Assembly: GCA_018676675.1 (NCBI GenBank)
Contig: JABHEG010000385.1
Location: forward strand, 1-64,000
Direction: 5' to 3'
Origin: Lentisphaerota bacterium
Lineage (GTDB): Bacteria > Verrucomicrobiota > Lentisphaeria > Oligosphaerales > JABHEG01
Length of the DNA stretch: 64,000 bases
Below the pieces are notes generated by a model. That model was not told the DNA's origin, did no database searches, and worked only from the letters and a program-made list of their open reading frames with translations. Within the stretch, counting starts at the first letter, position 1, and each line of letters starts with the position of its first letter. The translations under genes were made by a program, and so were the position numbers. This document shows, piece by piece, positions 16,199 through 26,400 of the stretch.

Positions 16199-17254
16199 TT
16201 AGATCGTGAACGGCCTACGCGGCAGCTCGAACTGCTCCGCCAGCCACGCGTAGGCGGCTTCCAGTGCCTCCAATGGGGGCCGGTGCCCAGTCGCGTGATC
16301 GAGGATCCCAAGGGCGTCCCCGCACCCGTAGAGTTCGTACACAGGTCGAACGGCGTCCACGAACTGCCAGCTCACCGGACCGTCGTAAAAACCAGCCAAG
16401 ATGAGGAAGGACCGCGGGGCGAGCAAGGCAAGAAGGTCGTGGTGCCCAACTCCCAGCTCCGGATCATTGACCAGATCCCCAAGGTACCAGGGGGCATCCC
16501 AGTTGGTCGAGCCGAACGCAATCCCGAAATCCGAGGCTACCACTGCCTTGATCCGCTCATCGAGGCACCCCGCATAGAACGCCATTTTCCCCCCGAGTGA
16601 ATGCCCCATAATGGCGATTCGATCAGGATCCACCTGAGCCTGATCCAGCAGGAAATCGGTGGCGATTCGGGTATCCCAGGCCAGTCGACCGATGCCGGTC
16701 CAGCGGGGGTGATCCTGGTGGAGTTTGGCGGCCGCGGCATGCCACCATGCAAAGGAGGCGTCACTCAGCGGATCAGGCACCGTGTTGTAGGGGAAGGCCT
16801 GCCCACACACAACCACATAGCCCTGCTGGACGAGATGGCGACCGAAATGGACGTTGGGTGCGTCCTTGGGTTCCCTGGTCTCGATGTCGTACCCGACCAT
16901 CAAGTCAGGATTGTAGAAGGGAATGACCGCGCCCGGTCTCGGGCCGGCGACCTCGCCTCTGGGTTCCAGGAGAACGACGAGCTGCTGGGAGACAGGAGAC
17001 GTGGGCAACCGAAACACACTGGCCATCCCTTCAGGCAACTCGAAACAGGTCAAACGTTCAGGAGTGTTATCAAATTCGGACATTTCAGGCGATCCGAGGA
17101 CCTGGCGCCAACGCGCCAGGATTTCACCCCGCTCCCTCTTCTCCCAATCTTCACTCGTGACCACAGCCGAAGAGCAAGGCAGAGCGGTCAGTCCAAGGTC
17201 ATCACCAAAGTCATCATAGGATGGTACACTGAGCTGCTGAGAAATCGTTGACAT
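16199..17254 (-). CDS. Alpha/beta hydrolase, acetyl-xylan esterase/Abhydrolase-7 type
   Basis: 351 aa. Serine-hydrolase core with the nucleophile elbow MGHSLGGKMAF. A C-terminal HATGHRPP supplies a candidate catalytic His, and FYDGPVSWQF follows the acid strand. An N-terminal section of about 60 residues precedes the core. No signal peptide, so it is cytoplasmic. The sequence style (APRSFLILAG, ALLAPR near the end) matches large-family carbohydrate esterases abundant in polysaccharide degraders. A second member lies at 33313-34374. GAGGAG precedes ATG 17254 by ten bases; 19 open upstream codons were excluded. It is transcribed toward the small-RNA terminator. Confidence 0.75.
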   Translation of the reverse strand: MSTISQQLSVPSYDDFGDDLGLTALPCSSAVVTSEDWEKRERGEILARWRQVLGSPEMSEFDNTPERLTCFELPEGMASVFRLPTSPVSQQLVVLLEPRGEVAGPRPGAVIPFYNPDLMVGYDIETREPKDAPNVHFGRHLVQQGYVVVCGQAFPYNTVPDPLSDASFAWWHAAAAKLHQDHPRWTGIGRLAWDTRIATDFLLDQAQVDPDRIAIMGHSLGGKMAFYAGCLDERIKAVVASDFGIAFGSTNWDAPWYLGDLVNDPELGVGHHDLLALLAPRSFLILAGFYDGPVSWQFVDAVRPVYELYGCGDALGILDHATGHRPPLEALEAAYAWLAEQFELPRRPFTI

Positions 17255-17430
17255 AGCGTCTACACTCCTCGTTGGGATCTCTTCCAGCCGGACAAATTCG
17301 GCCCGACACATCTTTCACTGAAGACTGTTTGAGGCCCAAACTACCCCAACGCCCGATTCTCACAAGGCCATCCCCAAGAAACGAGAGTCCATGATCTGCG
17401 CCAAAGGCGTTGGGCTGAGGCCCAGCGCGC

Positions 17431-17459
17431 TTGACACCCTTCCCCCGGCCTCTTAGACT
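17431..17459 (+). promoter_or_regulatory. Promoter for the U32/RlhA-like gene, probably leaderless
   Basis: TTGACA at 17431-17436 (perfect), a 17-bp spacer and TAGACT at 17454-17459. The start of transcription would be near 17466, two bases before the ATG at 17468. No Shine-Dalgarno is present. Confidence 0.6.
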
Positions 17460-17467
17460 CCTCCCCA

Positions 17468-19981
17468 ATGAATCCCCCCAGGAACACGCCATCTCGTCCC
17501 GAACTGCTGGCCCCCGCCGGAGAACGCGAGGCAGCCTACGCAGCCTTTGCATACGGAGCCGACGCCGTCTATCTGGGACTGCAACGCTTCTCCGCCCGAG
17601 CCGAAGCGACGAACTTCACCCTCGAAGAACTGGCGGATCTGGTCGGATTTGCTCACTCGCAAGCGTCGCCTTTGCGTGTCTACGTCACCCTGAATACCCT
17701 CGTCCGCGGAGACGAACTTCCTGAACTGATCGAGACCATTCTTGCCTTGGCGGAACTTGGCATCGATGCGTTGATCGTCCAGGATCTCGGACTCATCCGG
17801 CTCGTCCGTGAGTACGCCCCTGGGCTCCGTCTCCATGCCAGCACACAGATGGCCATCCATAGTAAAGACGGCCTGGCCGCTGCGGGCCTCCTCGGAATCC
17901 GTCGGGCTGTCCTGGCACGCGAGATGACACTGGACGAGATCCGTGAGCTTACCGTGGACACAAGTGTGGAGGTCGAGGTCTTCACCCATGGCGCCCTCTG
18001 TTACAGCTATAGCGGCTTGTGCCTGCTTTCTTCCCACGCCTGCGGCCGAAGTGGTAACCGCGGCAAGTGTGCCTATCTGTGCCGAAACCACTTCACGGAC
18101 TCGCAGTCCAGCGTGGGACGTTCGCCTGGGTCGAACGAAAATGGGCTTTTGCTGTCCATGAATGACTTGGCCCTGGGCAGTACGGTCAAAGAGCTTGTCG
18201 CGGCAAGAGTCAGCGCCCTGAAGATCGAAGGGCGCATGAAGACACCACGCTACGTCGCCGCCGCAACCCACCTCTATCGACGACTTCTGGACGGCGACCT
18301 GGGCAACGACGAGAAACGGCAGATTGAGGACGATGTAAAAACGATCTTCAGTCGACCATGGACCCAATTCCACGTCCACGAACGAACGGCTGGAGACGTA
18401 GTGAATCCTGCTCAGCTCGGCCACTTGGGGGTGCCGATTGGCCGAGTCAAAGACGTCGTGAGAAGCTCCGACCGAGGAGACGCCCTGCGCTTCCGCGTCA
18501 GCGGCCGGGAGTTGGAGCGCCATGACGGACTGAACGTCGCCATTCCCGGGCGTGCGCGTCCATATGGATTCGCGGCCGAACAACTCTGGAGGGTAGCCCC
18601 CTCAAGTACGTGGACGCGGGAATTCAGCGCCCCACCCGGAACCATGGTCGCCGTCGAGCTCCCAGACCGCCATCCACCGATCAATCCCGGAGAAACGATC
18701 TACTGTGCGTCCTCTCTTGCGGTCCGGCGACGCTACACATGGTCATCGCCGAAGGTAGGGATTACGCGGTCCCGCCTCCCCCTGCAGGTCACGGTGTGCG
18801 CTCAGCCCGACAGCCTTGAATGCCGGGCATCAACCCAGCGCCCAAATGCCTCCTCTGTAACCGAAACGACACTGATGATCAAAGGGGACTTCCCACCTGC
18901 CCGGACACCCGGACAACTCGAGACCGCCCTGTCGAAGAGCTTCTCACGGCTCGGCGACACGCCCTTTGAGCTCAAGGCGCTGACCGTAACCGGCGACACC
19001 CAGCGGTTCGTGCCCATTTCCCAGCTGAACGAGATCCGCAGAGAGATCACCTGCAGCCTTGCCCAGATACTCGGTCAAGAACGCCGACGGGAAGCGGCCA
19101 GAGTAACCACGGATGTCACTGCCCAACGGCCTGCTGATCGGTCGGATACGCCACGTGTATGGAAAGTCAGGATTGACCGAGTCGCCTACGCCGATCCACT
19201 AATGCAGGTGGCTTCCCCCGATGAGCTCATCATCGACATCAGCCGTGATCCGCCCGACGCAGTCGAAGCTTTCCTCAGAGCGTGGCCCTCGGATCGGCCA
19301 CTGAGACTCGCGCTGCCTGTCGTTGTCCGCGCATGGGAACGTGACGACATCCTCTCGCGAGTCAACCTGGGGCTTGACTGCGGTTGCCGGGCCTGGCAGG
19401 CGGCCAGTCTTTCCGGACTCCGTACACTGCGCGAAGCAGCGGGAAAGAACCGCGTTCAGGAGCTCGACGTGTCCGCTGACTGGCCACTCCATGTCCTGAA
19501 CCACCTGGCCGCTGAACAGCTTGTGGATCTGGGGTTCACGACGGTCACGTTCTCCCCCGAAGCGGGGCTCAGAGAGCTCCGCGACGCCCTGAAGGGCACC
19601 AGCTGCCCGGTCGAACTCATTGCGTACCAGGACACCCCGCTATGCATATCCGAAATATGTATGGGATCGCTGAAGCACAACTGCAGGCGTGACTGTCGTG
19701 CCTGTCCGGAGAGCAGGAACAAGACCGTTCTGTCGTCAAGATCAACCCCGGACCTAATCGCCCTGCAGGATCGAGGACGAACAGTGCTGATCAGCCGCGC
19801 CCCATTGTCTCTCTCCGGACGTCTGAGCGACTTAGCCGCTGTCGGAATCACTGCCCTTCGCGCCGACTTCGTCTGGCGGGAATACTCGGCAGATAAACTC
19901 CGCGACATTTGGACCAAACTCCGCGCTGACACCCCCATTGAGCACAGTCACATCGCTAACCTCGACCGAGGCCTCGACTGA
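17468..19981 (+). CDS. Peptidase U32 family protein, RlhA/YhbU-like
   Basis: 837 aa. The N-terminal U32 domain starts PELLAPAGEREAAYAAFAYGADAVYLGL. It contains the signature EVEVFTHGALCYSYSGLC and the cysteines of GALC-x6-C-x6-C-x7-C-x3-C, which bind an Fe-S cluster in this family. A DUF3656-like middle region and a second Cys group near the C-terminus (CISEIC, CRRDCRAC) follow. Despite the name these act as RNA or quinone hydroxylation factors: RlhA modifies 23S rRNA C2501 and UbiU/V hydroxylate ubiquinone. The large two-part form here most resembles RlhA. It is longer than the E. coli protein (about 650 aa). The end is 11 bp from the convergent hypE. Confidence 0.85.
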   Translation: MNPPRNTPSRPELLAPAGEREAAYAAFAYGADAVYLGLQRFSARAEATNFTLEELADLVGFAHSQASPLRVYVTLNTLVRGDELPELIETILALAELGIDALIVQDLGLIRLVREYAPGLRLHASTQMAIHSKDGLAAAGLLGIRRAVLAREMTLDEIRELTVDTSVEVEVFTHGALCYSYSGLCLLSSHACGRSGNRGKCAYLCRNHFTDSQSSVGRSPGSNENGLLLSMNDLALGSTVKELVAARVSALKIEGRMKTPRYVAAATHLYRRLLDGDLGNDEKRQIEDDVKTIFSRPWTQFHVHERTAGDVVNPAQLGHLGVPIGRVKDVVRSSDRGDALRFRVSGRELERHDGLNVAIPGRARPYGFAAEQLWRVAPSSTWTREFSAPPGTMVAVELPDRHPPINPGETIYCASSLAVRRRYTWSSPKVGITRSRLPLQVTVCAQPDSLECRASTQRPNASSVTETTLMIKGDFPPARTPGQLETALSKSFSRLGDTPFELKALTVTGDTQRFVPISQLNEIRREITCSLAQILGQERRREAARVTTDVTAQRPADRSDTPRVWKVRIDRVAYADPLMQVASPDELIIDISRDPPDAVEAFLRAWPSDRPLRLALPVVVRAWERDDILSRVNLGLDCGCRAWQAASLSGLRTLREAAGKNRVQELDVSADWPLHVLNHLAAEQLVDLGFTTVTFSPEAGLRELRDALKGTSCPVELIAYQDTPLCISEICMGSLKHNCRRDCRACPESRNKTVLSSRSTPDLIALQDRGRTVLISRAPLSLSGRLSDLAAVGITALRADFVWREYSADKLRDIWTKLRADTPIEHSHIANLDRGLD

Positions 19982-19992
19982 GCGTCTCGCCC

Positions 19993-21009
19993 TCAGCAAA
20001 TCCGCGGCAACTGCTCTCCATAAGGCATATCCAGAATCCGGTCTCCACCGATTGGCGTCTGGAGAAGAACGCGACCGGCGCGCCCGTCCTCGACCTGCCC
20101 CACGATGGCAGCTTCAGCCCCTGCAGTATGCCGACGCATCACCTGGACAGCCCTCTCAGCACGCTCGCCGGAGCACACCACAACAACCTTGCCCTCATTG
20201 GCGACCTCAAACGGGTCAAGCCCCAGTAAATCACATGCGCCATGGACAGCCGGATGGACAGGAACAGCTGACTCCTCGATGCGGATGCAGACGCCCGATG
20301 CCACCGCGAGCTCGTTCAGCACGGCAGCGACCCCACCCCGTGTAGCGTCTCTCATGCAACGAATACCCTCCGGGACCGCAAGCACATCGGCAATCATATG
20401 GTTCAGCGGGGCGACATCGCTCACCACCGGCGATTCGAAGCTCAAACCTTCGCGTTCGCTCATGATCGCGATCCCGTGGTCACCTATGGCACCACTGACG
20501 ATTACCGCATCACCCGACTCACAGCTGGTCGGAGACAAGAGAACGCTCTCAGGAACCAGCCCAATGCCAGATGTGTTCAGGAAAACGCCATCGGCTGCCC
20601 CGCGTTCCACGACCTTCGTGTCTCCGGTGACCACAGGAACGCCGGCCTCACGGGCCGCAACGCCAACTGACTCGGCAATCCGCTGAACGACCTCACCCGG
20701 CGTGCCCTCCGCGATGATCATGCCCAAACTCAACGCGATCGGCGAACCGCCACACACCGCCAGATCGTTCACCGTTCCGCAAACCGCCAGGCGCCCAATA
20801 TCACCCCCGTGGAAGAAGAGCGGCTTCACGACGTATGAGTCAGTCGTGAAAGCCAGACGCTGTCCAGGGGCATCCAACACGGCGCTGTCACTGAGCGTCC
20901 CCGGGCTGTTCCCAAGTGCAGGGAGAAGAACCGTGTGGATCAGCTGCTGCATCAACTCCCCGCCGCCACCGTGGGCCAGCATGACCGCCTCAAACTCAGG
21001 GTTGTTCAT
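19993..21009 (-). CDS. hypE: [NiFe] hydrogenase maturation protein HypE
   Basis: 338 aa. AIRS/PurM-like ATPase that dehydrates the thiocarboxamide on its own C-terminal cysteine to thiocyanate, the source of the CN ligands of the [NiFe] centre. The chain ends PRIC, the essential terminal Cys. AHGGGGELMQQLI at the N-terminus, FTTDSYVVKPLFFHGGDIGRLAVCGTVNDLAVCGG and GVPVVTGDTKVVERG are classic HypE blocks. ATG 21009 has GAGG at seven bases and is two bases beyond the hypF stop, so the pair is translationally coupled. hypA-D and hydrogenase structural genes are not in the window. Confidence 0.96.
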   Translation of the reverse strand: MNNPEFEAVMLAHGGGGELMQQLIHTVLLPALGNSPGTLSDSAVLDAPGQRLAFTTDSYVVKPLFFHGGDIGRLAVCGTVNDLAVCGGSPIALSLGMIIAEGTPGEVVQRIAESVGVAAREAGVPVVTGDTKVVERGAADGVFLNTSGIGLVPESVLLSPTSCESGDAVIVSGAIGDHGIAIMSEREGLSFESPVVSDVAPLNHMIADVLAVPEGIRCMRDATRGGVAAVLNELAVASGVCIRIEESAVPVHPAVHGACDLLGLDPFEVANEGKVVVVCSGERAERAVQVMRRHTAGAEAAIVGQVEDGRAGRVLLQTPIGGDRILDMPYGEQLPRIC

Positions 21010-21011
21010 GT

Positions 21012-23411
21012 TCAATCCTCTATAGATTCTGCTGCCAGACGAGCGACGGCAATCGCCGCCTGTCCCAGTGCGACACAGCCGTCATTCGGGGGCGTCTGCT
21101 CATGGGTAAGTACACGGAAGCCCGCCTCCGCCAGACCGGTGGCAACACCGGTCAGCAACAGGCGATTCTGAAAACACCCCCCGGAAAGGGCGGCCAGGGC
21201 CACGCCTCGTTCATCACGCAGTCGACAACATACCTCGCGAATGGCCGCGATTAACGCGTGGTGAAAGAACAAGGCCAGGCTCTCGACTCCCTGCCCGGCC
21301 GCTCGTTCTGTGGCCAGATGCCGAATGAGCGGGGCGGGGTCCAAGGTCAAGCCGTCAACCGTCTCGGCCACATCGATGAGCGCCACGGGCTGCCGCTCTG
21401 CCCGGGCCGGTGACGTTGCAACAGCTGTCTGAGCAGCCGCTTCCAGTTCCATCGGTCCCTGGCCCTCGTAGGTTTGCTCCCAACAGATCCCGAGCAGGGC
21501 CGAAACGGCATCGAAGAGCCTGCCCAGTCCGGAGCTGAGAGGGACACGGACACCCCTCTGGATCAAGGCGAGGATGGTACGGGCTTCACTCTCGCTCATT
21601 GCCATCTCTTCACCAACCAGACCGCACTCACGAGCAGCCTGCAGCGCGCCGTCGCCACAAGCGTGGTGGAGGGCCGAAAGGGCCAGTCGAGCCGGTTTGA
21701 CGACGGATCGGTCCCCTCCCGGCAGGGCCAGCGGCACGAAGTGCGCCGCGCGTTCGACTGCCAGGCAGTCGCCAACCAGGAACTCGCCTCCCCACGTCGT
21801 CCCATCAAGCCCATGTCCCGTCCCGTCCATGATTACGCCGATGGCCTTCCCCTCTTCCCGGTTGTCCGCAAGGCAGGCCGCAAGATGAGCATGGTGGTGC
21901 TGGACACCAACAAGACGAACATCCGGCTGTTTCCGGACCAGTTCCCGGGCGTATCGGGAAGACAGGTAACGGGGGTGCAGGTCATGGGCAATGACGTCCG
22001 GGGTGGTCTGGTAAAGCGCGCATAGATTCGTGATCGTCTCCTCGAAGAACGTGAGCGCGACATCGTTCTTGAGATCACCGATGTGCTGACTCAGGAATGC
22101 GTTCCCGCCTTTGACGAGGCAGACGGTGTCTTTCAGCTCTCCCCCCAAGGCAAGCACTGAACCGGGAATAGAGGGTACGCCTACCGGCAGCGGGGCGTAG
22201 CCACGCGAGCGCCGCAGCAAAGCGGGGCGTCCCAGGAATGACGCCACCAAGGAATCATCACTCCGAGTGCAGATGTCACGGTTGTGGGTCAGGAACACAT
22301 CGGCAATGCCTCCCAATCGGCGCACTGCTTCACGATTGCCGATGGCGATTGGCTCGTCCGTCAGGTTCGCGCTGGTCATAACCAGAAGATCCGGCGCATG
22401 CTGCATCAAGACTAAATGCAGGGGCGTGTAGGGCAGCATGATCCCCACCCGGTTGTTGCGGATAGAGATCCCTTCTGCAAGCCTGCCCTCCTCGCGTTTC
22501 TCGACCAGGACGATCGGGTGCTCAAGAGACTCAAGAAGGCTCTGCTCCTCGCCCGTAATCACCGCAACGCGCAGAGCCGTCTTCAAACCTGCAGCCATCA
22601 CGGCCAGCGGCTTGCCCTCCCGATGCTTGCGCGCGCGTAGGCGCCGGATCGCCGCCTCATCGGTGGCGTCCACCGCCAGATGGTACCCCCCGAGGCCTTT
22701 GATCGCACAGATCGCCCCAGACCTCAGGAACTGTCCGGCCTCCGCAACTGGGTCTTCTGCCGGTATCTCTCGACCCGATGCATCCCTCAGCGTCACCTGA
22801 GGGCCGCACTCCCAACAGGCGTTGGGCTGCGCGTGAAAGCGCCGGTTCGCGGGATCTGCATACTCCGCTGCACACTCAGCGCACATCGCGAAACACGCCA
22901 TCGTTGTCTGCTGGCGATCGTAGGGGATCCCGCGAATAATGCTGTACCGAGGACCGCAGTTCGTACAATTGATGAACGGATAGCCGTGCCGGCGGTCATC
23001 CGGATCCAGCAGCTCACGGCGACAGTCCTCACAAATCGACATATCCGGGGAAATCAGCGTCAGGGCCTCACACGCCGAATCACTGTGGCGAATCTCGAAG
23101 AGTCTGCTCCCCTGCACGGCAATCGCGGCGGACTCAATATCGGTTATCCGTGCCAGAGGAGGACACTCGGCGCGCAAATGGTCGGCGAACAGCTCGGCAG
23201 GGCGCCCCGCTCCCTCGACCTCAATCACCACACCTTCGGCCCCGTTCAGTACGAACCCCCTGAGCCCCAGCTCCTGAGCAACACGATACACGAAGGGCCT
23301 AAAACCAACTCCCTGCACCACGCCACGGACCACGAGGCGCACGCGCACCATGCCTTCCCCGGCAACGTCCGCCTCCCTGCGGTTTCGGTTGTCTGCCTGA
23401 GTGTGCGTCAC
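21012..23411 (-). CDS. hypF: Carbamoyltransferase HypF
   Basis: 799 aa. Converts carbamoyl phosphate to the carbamoyl group placed on the HypE cysteine. Domains in order: acylphosphatase (VRGVVQGVGFRPFV), two zinc-finger units (CEDCRREL...CTNCGPR and CAECAAEY...CWECGPQ), a YrdC/Sua5-like domain (AICAIKGLGGYHLAVDAT...KHREGKPLAVM), and a Kae1-like carbamoyltransferase domain (GVQHHHAHLAACLADN, GALSGGCFQNRLL-type block). GTG 23411 has AGGAA at five bases; ATG 23351, at the usual HypF N-terminus, is an alternative. It directly precedes hypE. Confidence 0.96.
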   Translation of the reverse strand: MTHTQADNRNRREADVAGEGMVRVRLVVRGVVQGVGFRPFVYRVAQELGLRGFVLNGAEGVVIEVEGAGRPAELFADHLRAECPPLARITDIESAAIAVQGSRLFEIRHSDSACEALTLISPDMSICEDCRRELLDPDDRRHGYPFINCTNCGPRYSIIRGIPYDRQQTTMACFAMCAECAAEYADPANRRFHAQPNACWECGPQVTLRDASGREIPAEDPVAEAGQFLRSGAICAIKGLGGYHLAVDATDEAAIRRLRARKHREGKPLAVMAAGLKTALRVAVITGEEQSLLESLEHPIVLVEKREEGRLAEGISIRNNRVGIMLPYTPLHLVLMQHAPDLLVMTSANLTDEPIAIGNREAVRRLGGIADVFLTHNRDICTRSDDSLVASFLGRPALLRRSRGYAPLPVGVPSIPGSVLALGGELKDTVCLVKGGNAFLSQHIGDLKNDVALTFFEETITNLCALYQTTPDVIAHDLHPRYLSSRYARELVRKQPDVRLVGVQHHHAHLAACLADNREEGKAIGVIMDGTGHGLDGTTWGGEFLVGDCLAVERAAHFVPLALPGGDRSVVKPARLALSALHHACGDGALQAARECGLVGEEMAMSESEARTILALIQRGVRVPLSSGLGRLFDAVSALLGICWEQTYEGQGPMELEAAAQTAVATSPARAERQPVALIDVAETVDGLTLDPAPLIRHLATERAAGQGVESLALFFHHALIAAIREVCCRLRDERGVALAALSGGCFQNRLLLTGVATGLAEAGFRVLTHEQTPPNDGCVALGQAAIAVARLAAESIED

Positions 23412-23445
23412 AGCCGTTTCCTATTGGGCACTGATCCCTGCCTGC

Positions 23446-26400
23446 TTACTGGGGGCGATAGTCACAGCCCGCTTCAAGCACGGCGTGGGCATGGCGTGCG
23501 AACAGGCCACGTATGTCCCGGCAATACTCTCGCAGGATCGCCTCACCGATGCCGTCGTGGTCTCCACACCGGAAGAGAGCTCTGGCGAGAACAATCTCCC
23601 GCAGCGGCCCGGTCCGACGTCGCTTCTCCCGCTGGGCGTTGTACAACGGCTCCAACGCGGTCATCGCGTGCCCCCGCATTCCGGGCTTCGTCAACAGTGA
23701 GGCCAACGGCCTTGCTGCAGTCGGTGGGGCAAGACGTTCCAGCGCCAAAGCCACAGCTCGGTGGTGAGACAGCGTCGTCTCAGCATCCAGCATGTCAAGC
23801 TTCCTGAGGATTGAGGGAAGAGCCCGGGAGTCACGGGTGGAACCAAGGGACAAGATGAGAGCATCCACAGGGGTCGGCAAGTGTGCGTACTCCGCAGCCA
23901 CGCCCTGGAGAATCTTCGCATCCCAAGCGGTGATGTCATCAAGAGCTTCCGTCAGTTCCGGAACGCCACGGGCGTCCCCGAAGACGCCGAGGACTTTGGC
24001 GTACGTCAACCTTGCAGGGCCCGTGGCTCCTCCAAAGGCCTCCTCTAACACAGGCCGCGCGCGCTCAGGTGAGGAGAGGATGATCGCAAGTGATCGTCCA
24101 GCCTCTGCGGGATTCGCAGCGTCGGGCAGTGCCTCAACGGCGTCCGCGATGCTCTGCTGGCCGACCATCGAGTCGACCTGGTGCCTCAGGACTTCCTCCG
24201 GCAAGGCCCCGGTGTCCACGAGGTGTCGCTGGAGGACACGGATGTCGATATTGCGGACAGTTACACCGCTCTCGGTTGCCATGGCTCCCGCAATGCCGGC
24301 CGCGTACCCCTGATTGTGGACATCTCGCTGCATGCGGACCATGGCAGATGCGTCACGCTCCATGCTGATCCCGACGCCCACAACCAACACGCCGTCCAAG
24401 CCTTTCGGCAACAGACAACGGTACGGTGTGTAACAGGTCCCTCCCGGAGCCGGATGGTTGGCCTTCAGCGACTTCTCATCATGGGGGAGGAGAGCGAAGT
24501 ACGGACGGTTGGGGTAACCGTGCGAGTCGTAGTCGCTGGCGGAGAACACGATGCTGTCGCGGTAAGTTCTGCCGACAATCTGATCGAGGTACCGCAGGAT
24601 GTGATCTCCAACCACGCGACGACGTTCCCGTGTCTGGATCAACGTGCCGGTGTCGAAGACACTGTCACGGAGCCCATCGCGGACACCGGCAAACGTGCGC
24701 CAGACATCGACCATATCCGTCTCATCAACCAACAGATAGTCCGAGTTGACGTAATGGCGCCGGAGCGGGCGTACGGGCAGGCCCGTTCCCTGGAGCGCGA
24801 TTCCGTCCTCATCCGCGCCGTACATGTAGTCAGCCCCGGCCGCAATCGCGATCTCGCCATTGCCGGTCGCATCGATCGTCGTTCCGGCAAGGATGACGCC
24901 ACGGCCCTGGGGCGTGGCCACGACGACCCCACTGACCCGCTGACCCGACACGTAAGCCCCGCAACCCAGCACCCCGAACCAAATGTCAGCGCCGGCCTTG
25001 CGGAGTTCGCGCCGAAACCACTCCATCTTGTCCTCTATGTTGATATCATCATTGGGGAACGGCACCTCGGCAGCAAAGCCCACATTCCGCCCATGGTAGG
25101 CCTTCCCAATGAGGCCGAGAGTCGCCACGCCCCCCAGTCCCTCCAAGTACTCCACAACGAGCGTCCTTGCTCCTCGCCGTGCTGCCGCGATACCTGCGGC
25201 GGCACCGGCCGTCCCCCCGCCGACGACGACCACGTCATACTCCGCCAGCAACGGGATTCCTCGGGCAGGAGACGGGACGGTAGGCAGGTCACGATCGGTA
25301 GGACGGAGCCCTTGAAGTGTTTCCAGCACGTCCGCCTGTCCATCCGGCAGTCCGGCCGCACCGACCACGTGGACACCAGTCGGGTCAGGCAGAGCGTGGG
25401 CGTCTCTCGCCGCGGCCATCCCGACGCTCCCACCGATTGCCAGCAACCCAAGGGGGGCCAACAGCCGAGCCGCCTGCTTGCCCGGCAGGTCCGCGCTCCC
25501 GGACAGTACGTAGACTCTCTCAACGCCACGGGGCCGGAAGTGTCCAAGATCCGGCTCGGCCCCGGAGCGCCACTGATCGGCGGAACGCTCACAGAAAAGT
25601 GGATCAGGGGGAACATGGTGCAGGAATGCAGACGCCCGCAGTTGCCCCACACGATAGCTGCGGTCTCGGGCCACTTGTTCAGCCTGCGCGTAGGAAGGGA
25701 AGCTGGCGTCGGGCATGGGCAACTCCAGCGTGTGCTGCACAGTGCACGTCGTGCCATCCTCATCGGGACTGAGGACAGCCCGTTCGAACGCGATCACTCC
25801 CCCTGCCCACGGCTTGGCCTGTGCCCCGGCCAGACGTGCAACCACGGCTCGATCGGTCGCATCGATAACGACCTTGGCCGTGACGGCCTGACGCCCCGCA
25901 CGATTCGCCATCACAATGCCCGCCGGCTTGCCATCCGCATCCGCCAATACGTCCGTGGGATAACACCCGTAGAGAAACTGCACGCCGGCCTCGATGAGCT
26001 CATCATCCAGAACAGACTTGATGCAGTGGGGTGTGGTGGTCACCTCGGCTTGCGCGCTGGTAATGTCCGGCTCAATAACTAACTCCCCAAGCAGAACACG
26101 ACCACAGTCAGCGGGCTTCGTTACGGTCACGGTAACGAAACGTGCCTCAACAGGACAAGGGGCGGCAAGTTCAATCGCTGACCAGCGGGCAGTCTTGCGG
26201 CGCACGGTGCGGGCTGCCATCTCAGCGATCGCTGAACAACCCTCGCGAGTAATCCCGGCCGATATGCCCATCGCCGCAACCCCGTAGTCGCCAGGCTTTG
26301 AGAAGGCAAGCAATCGGACGTTGCTCAAGCCCCGTCTCCGCCCCAAGTCTGCGATGATCGTTACATCTCCGTCGTATTGCACGCTGTCTGAAGGGGCGTT

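Noticed and set aside
24181..26082. Long plus-strand open frame (633 codons) antisense to the FAD oxidoreductase
   Set aside because: It has no recognisable domains, is rich in Arg, His and Pro as expected for antisense of a GC-rich gene, and opposes a strongly supported gene.
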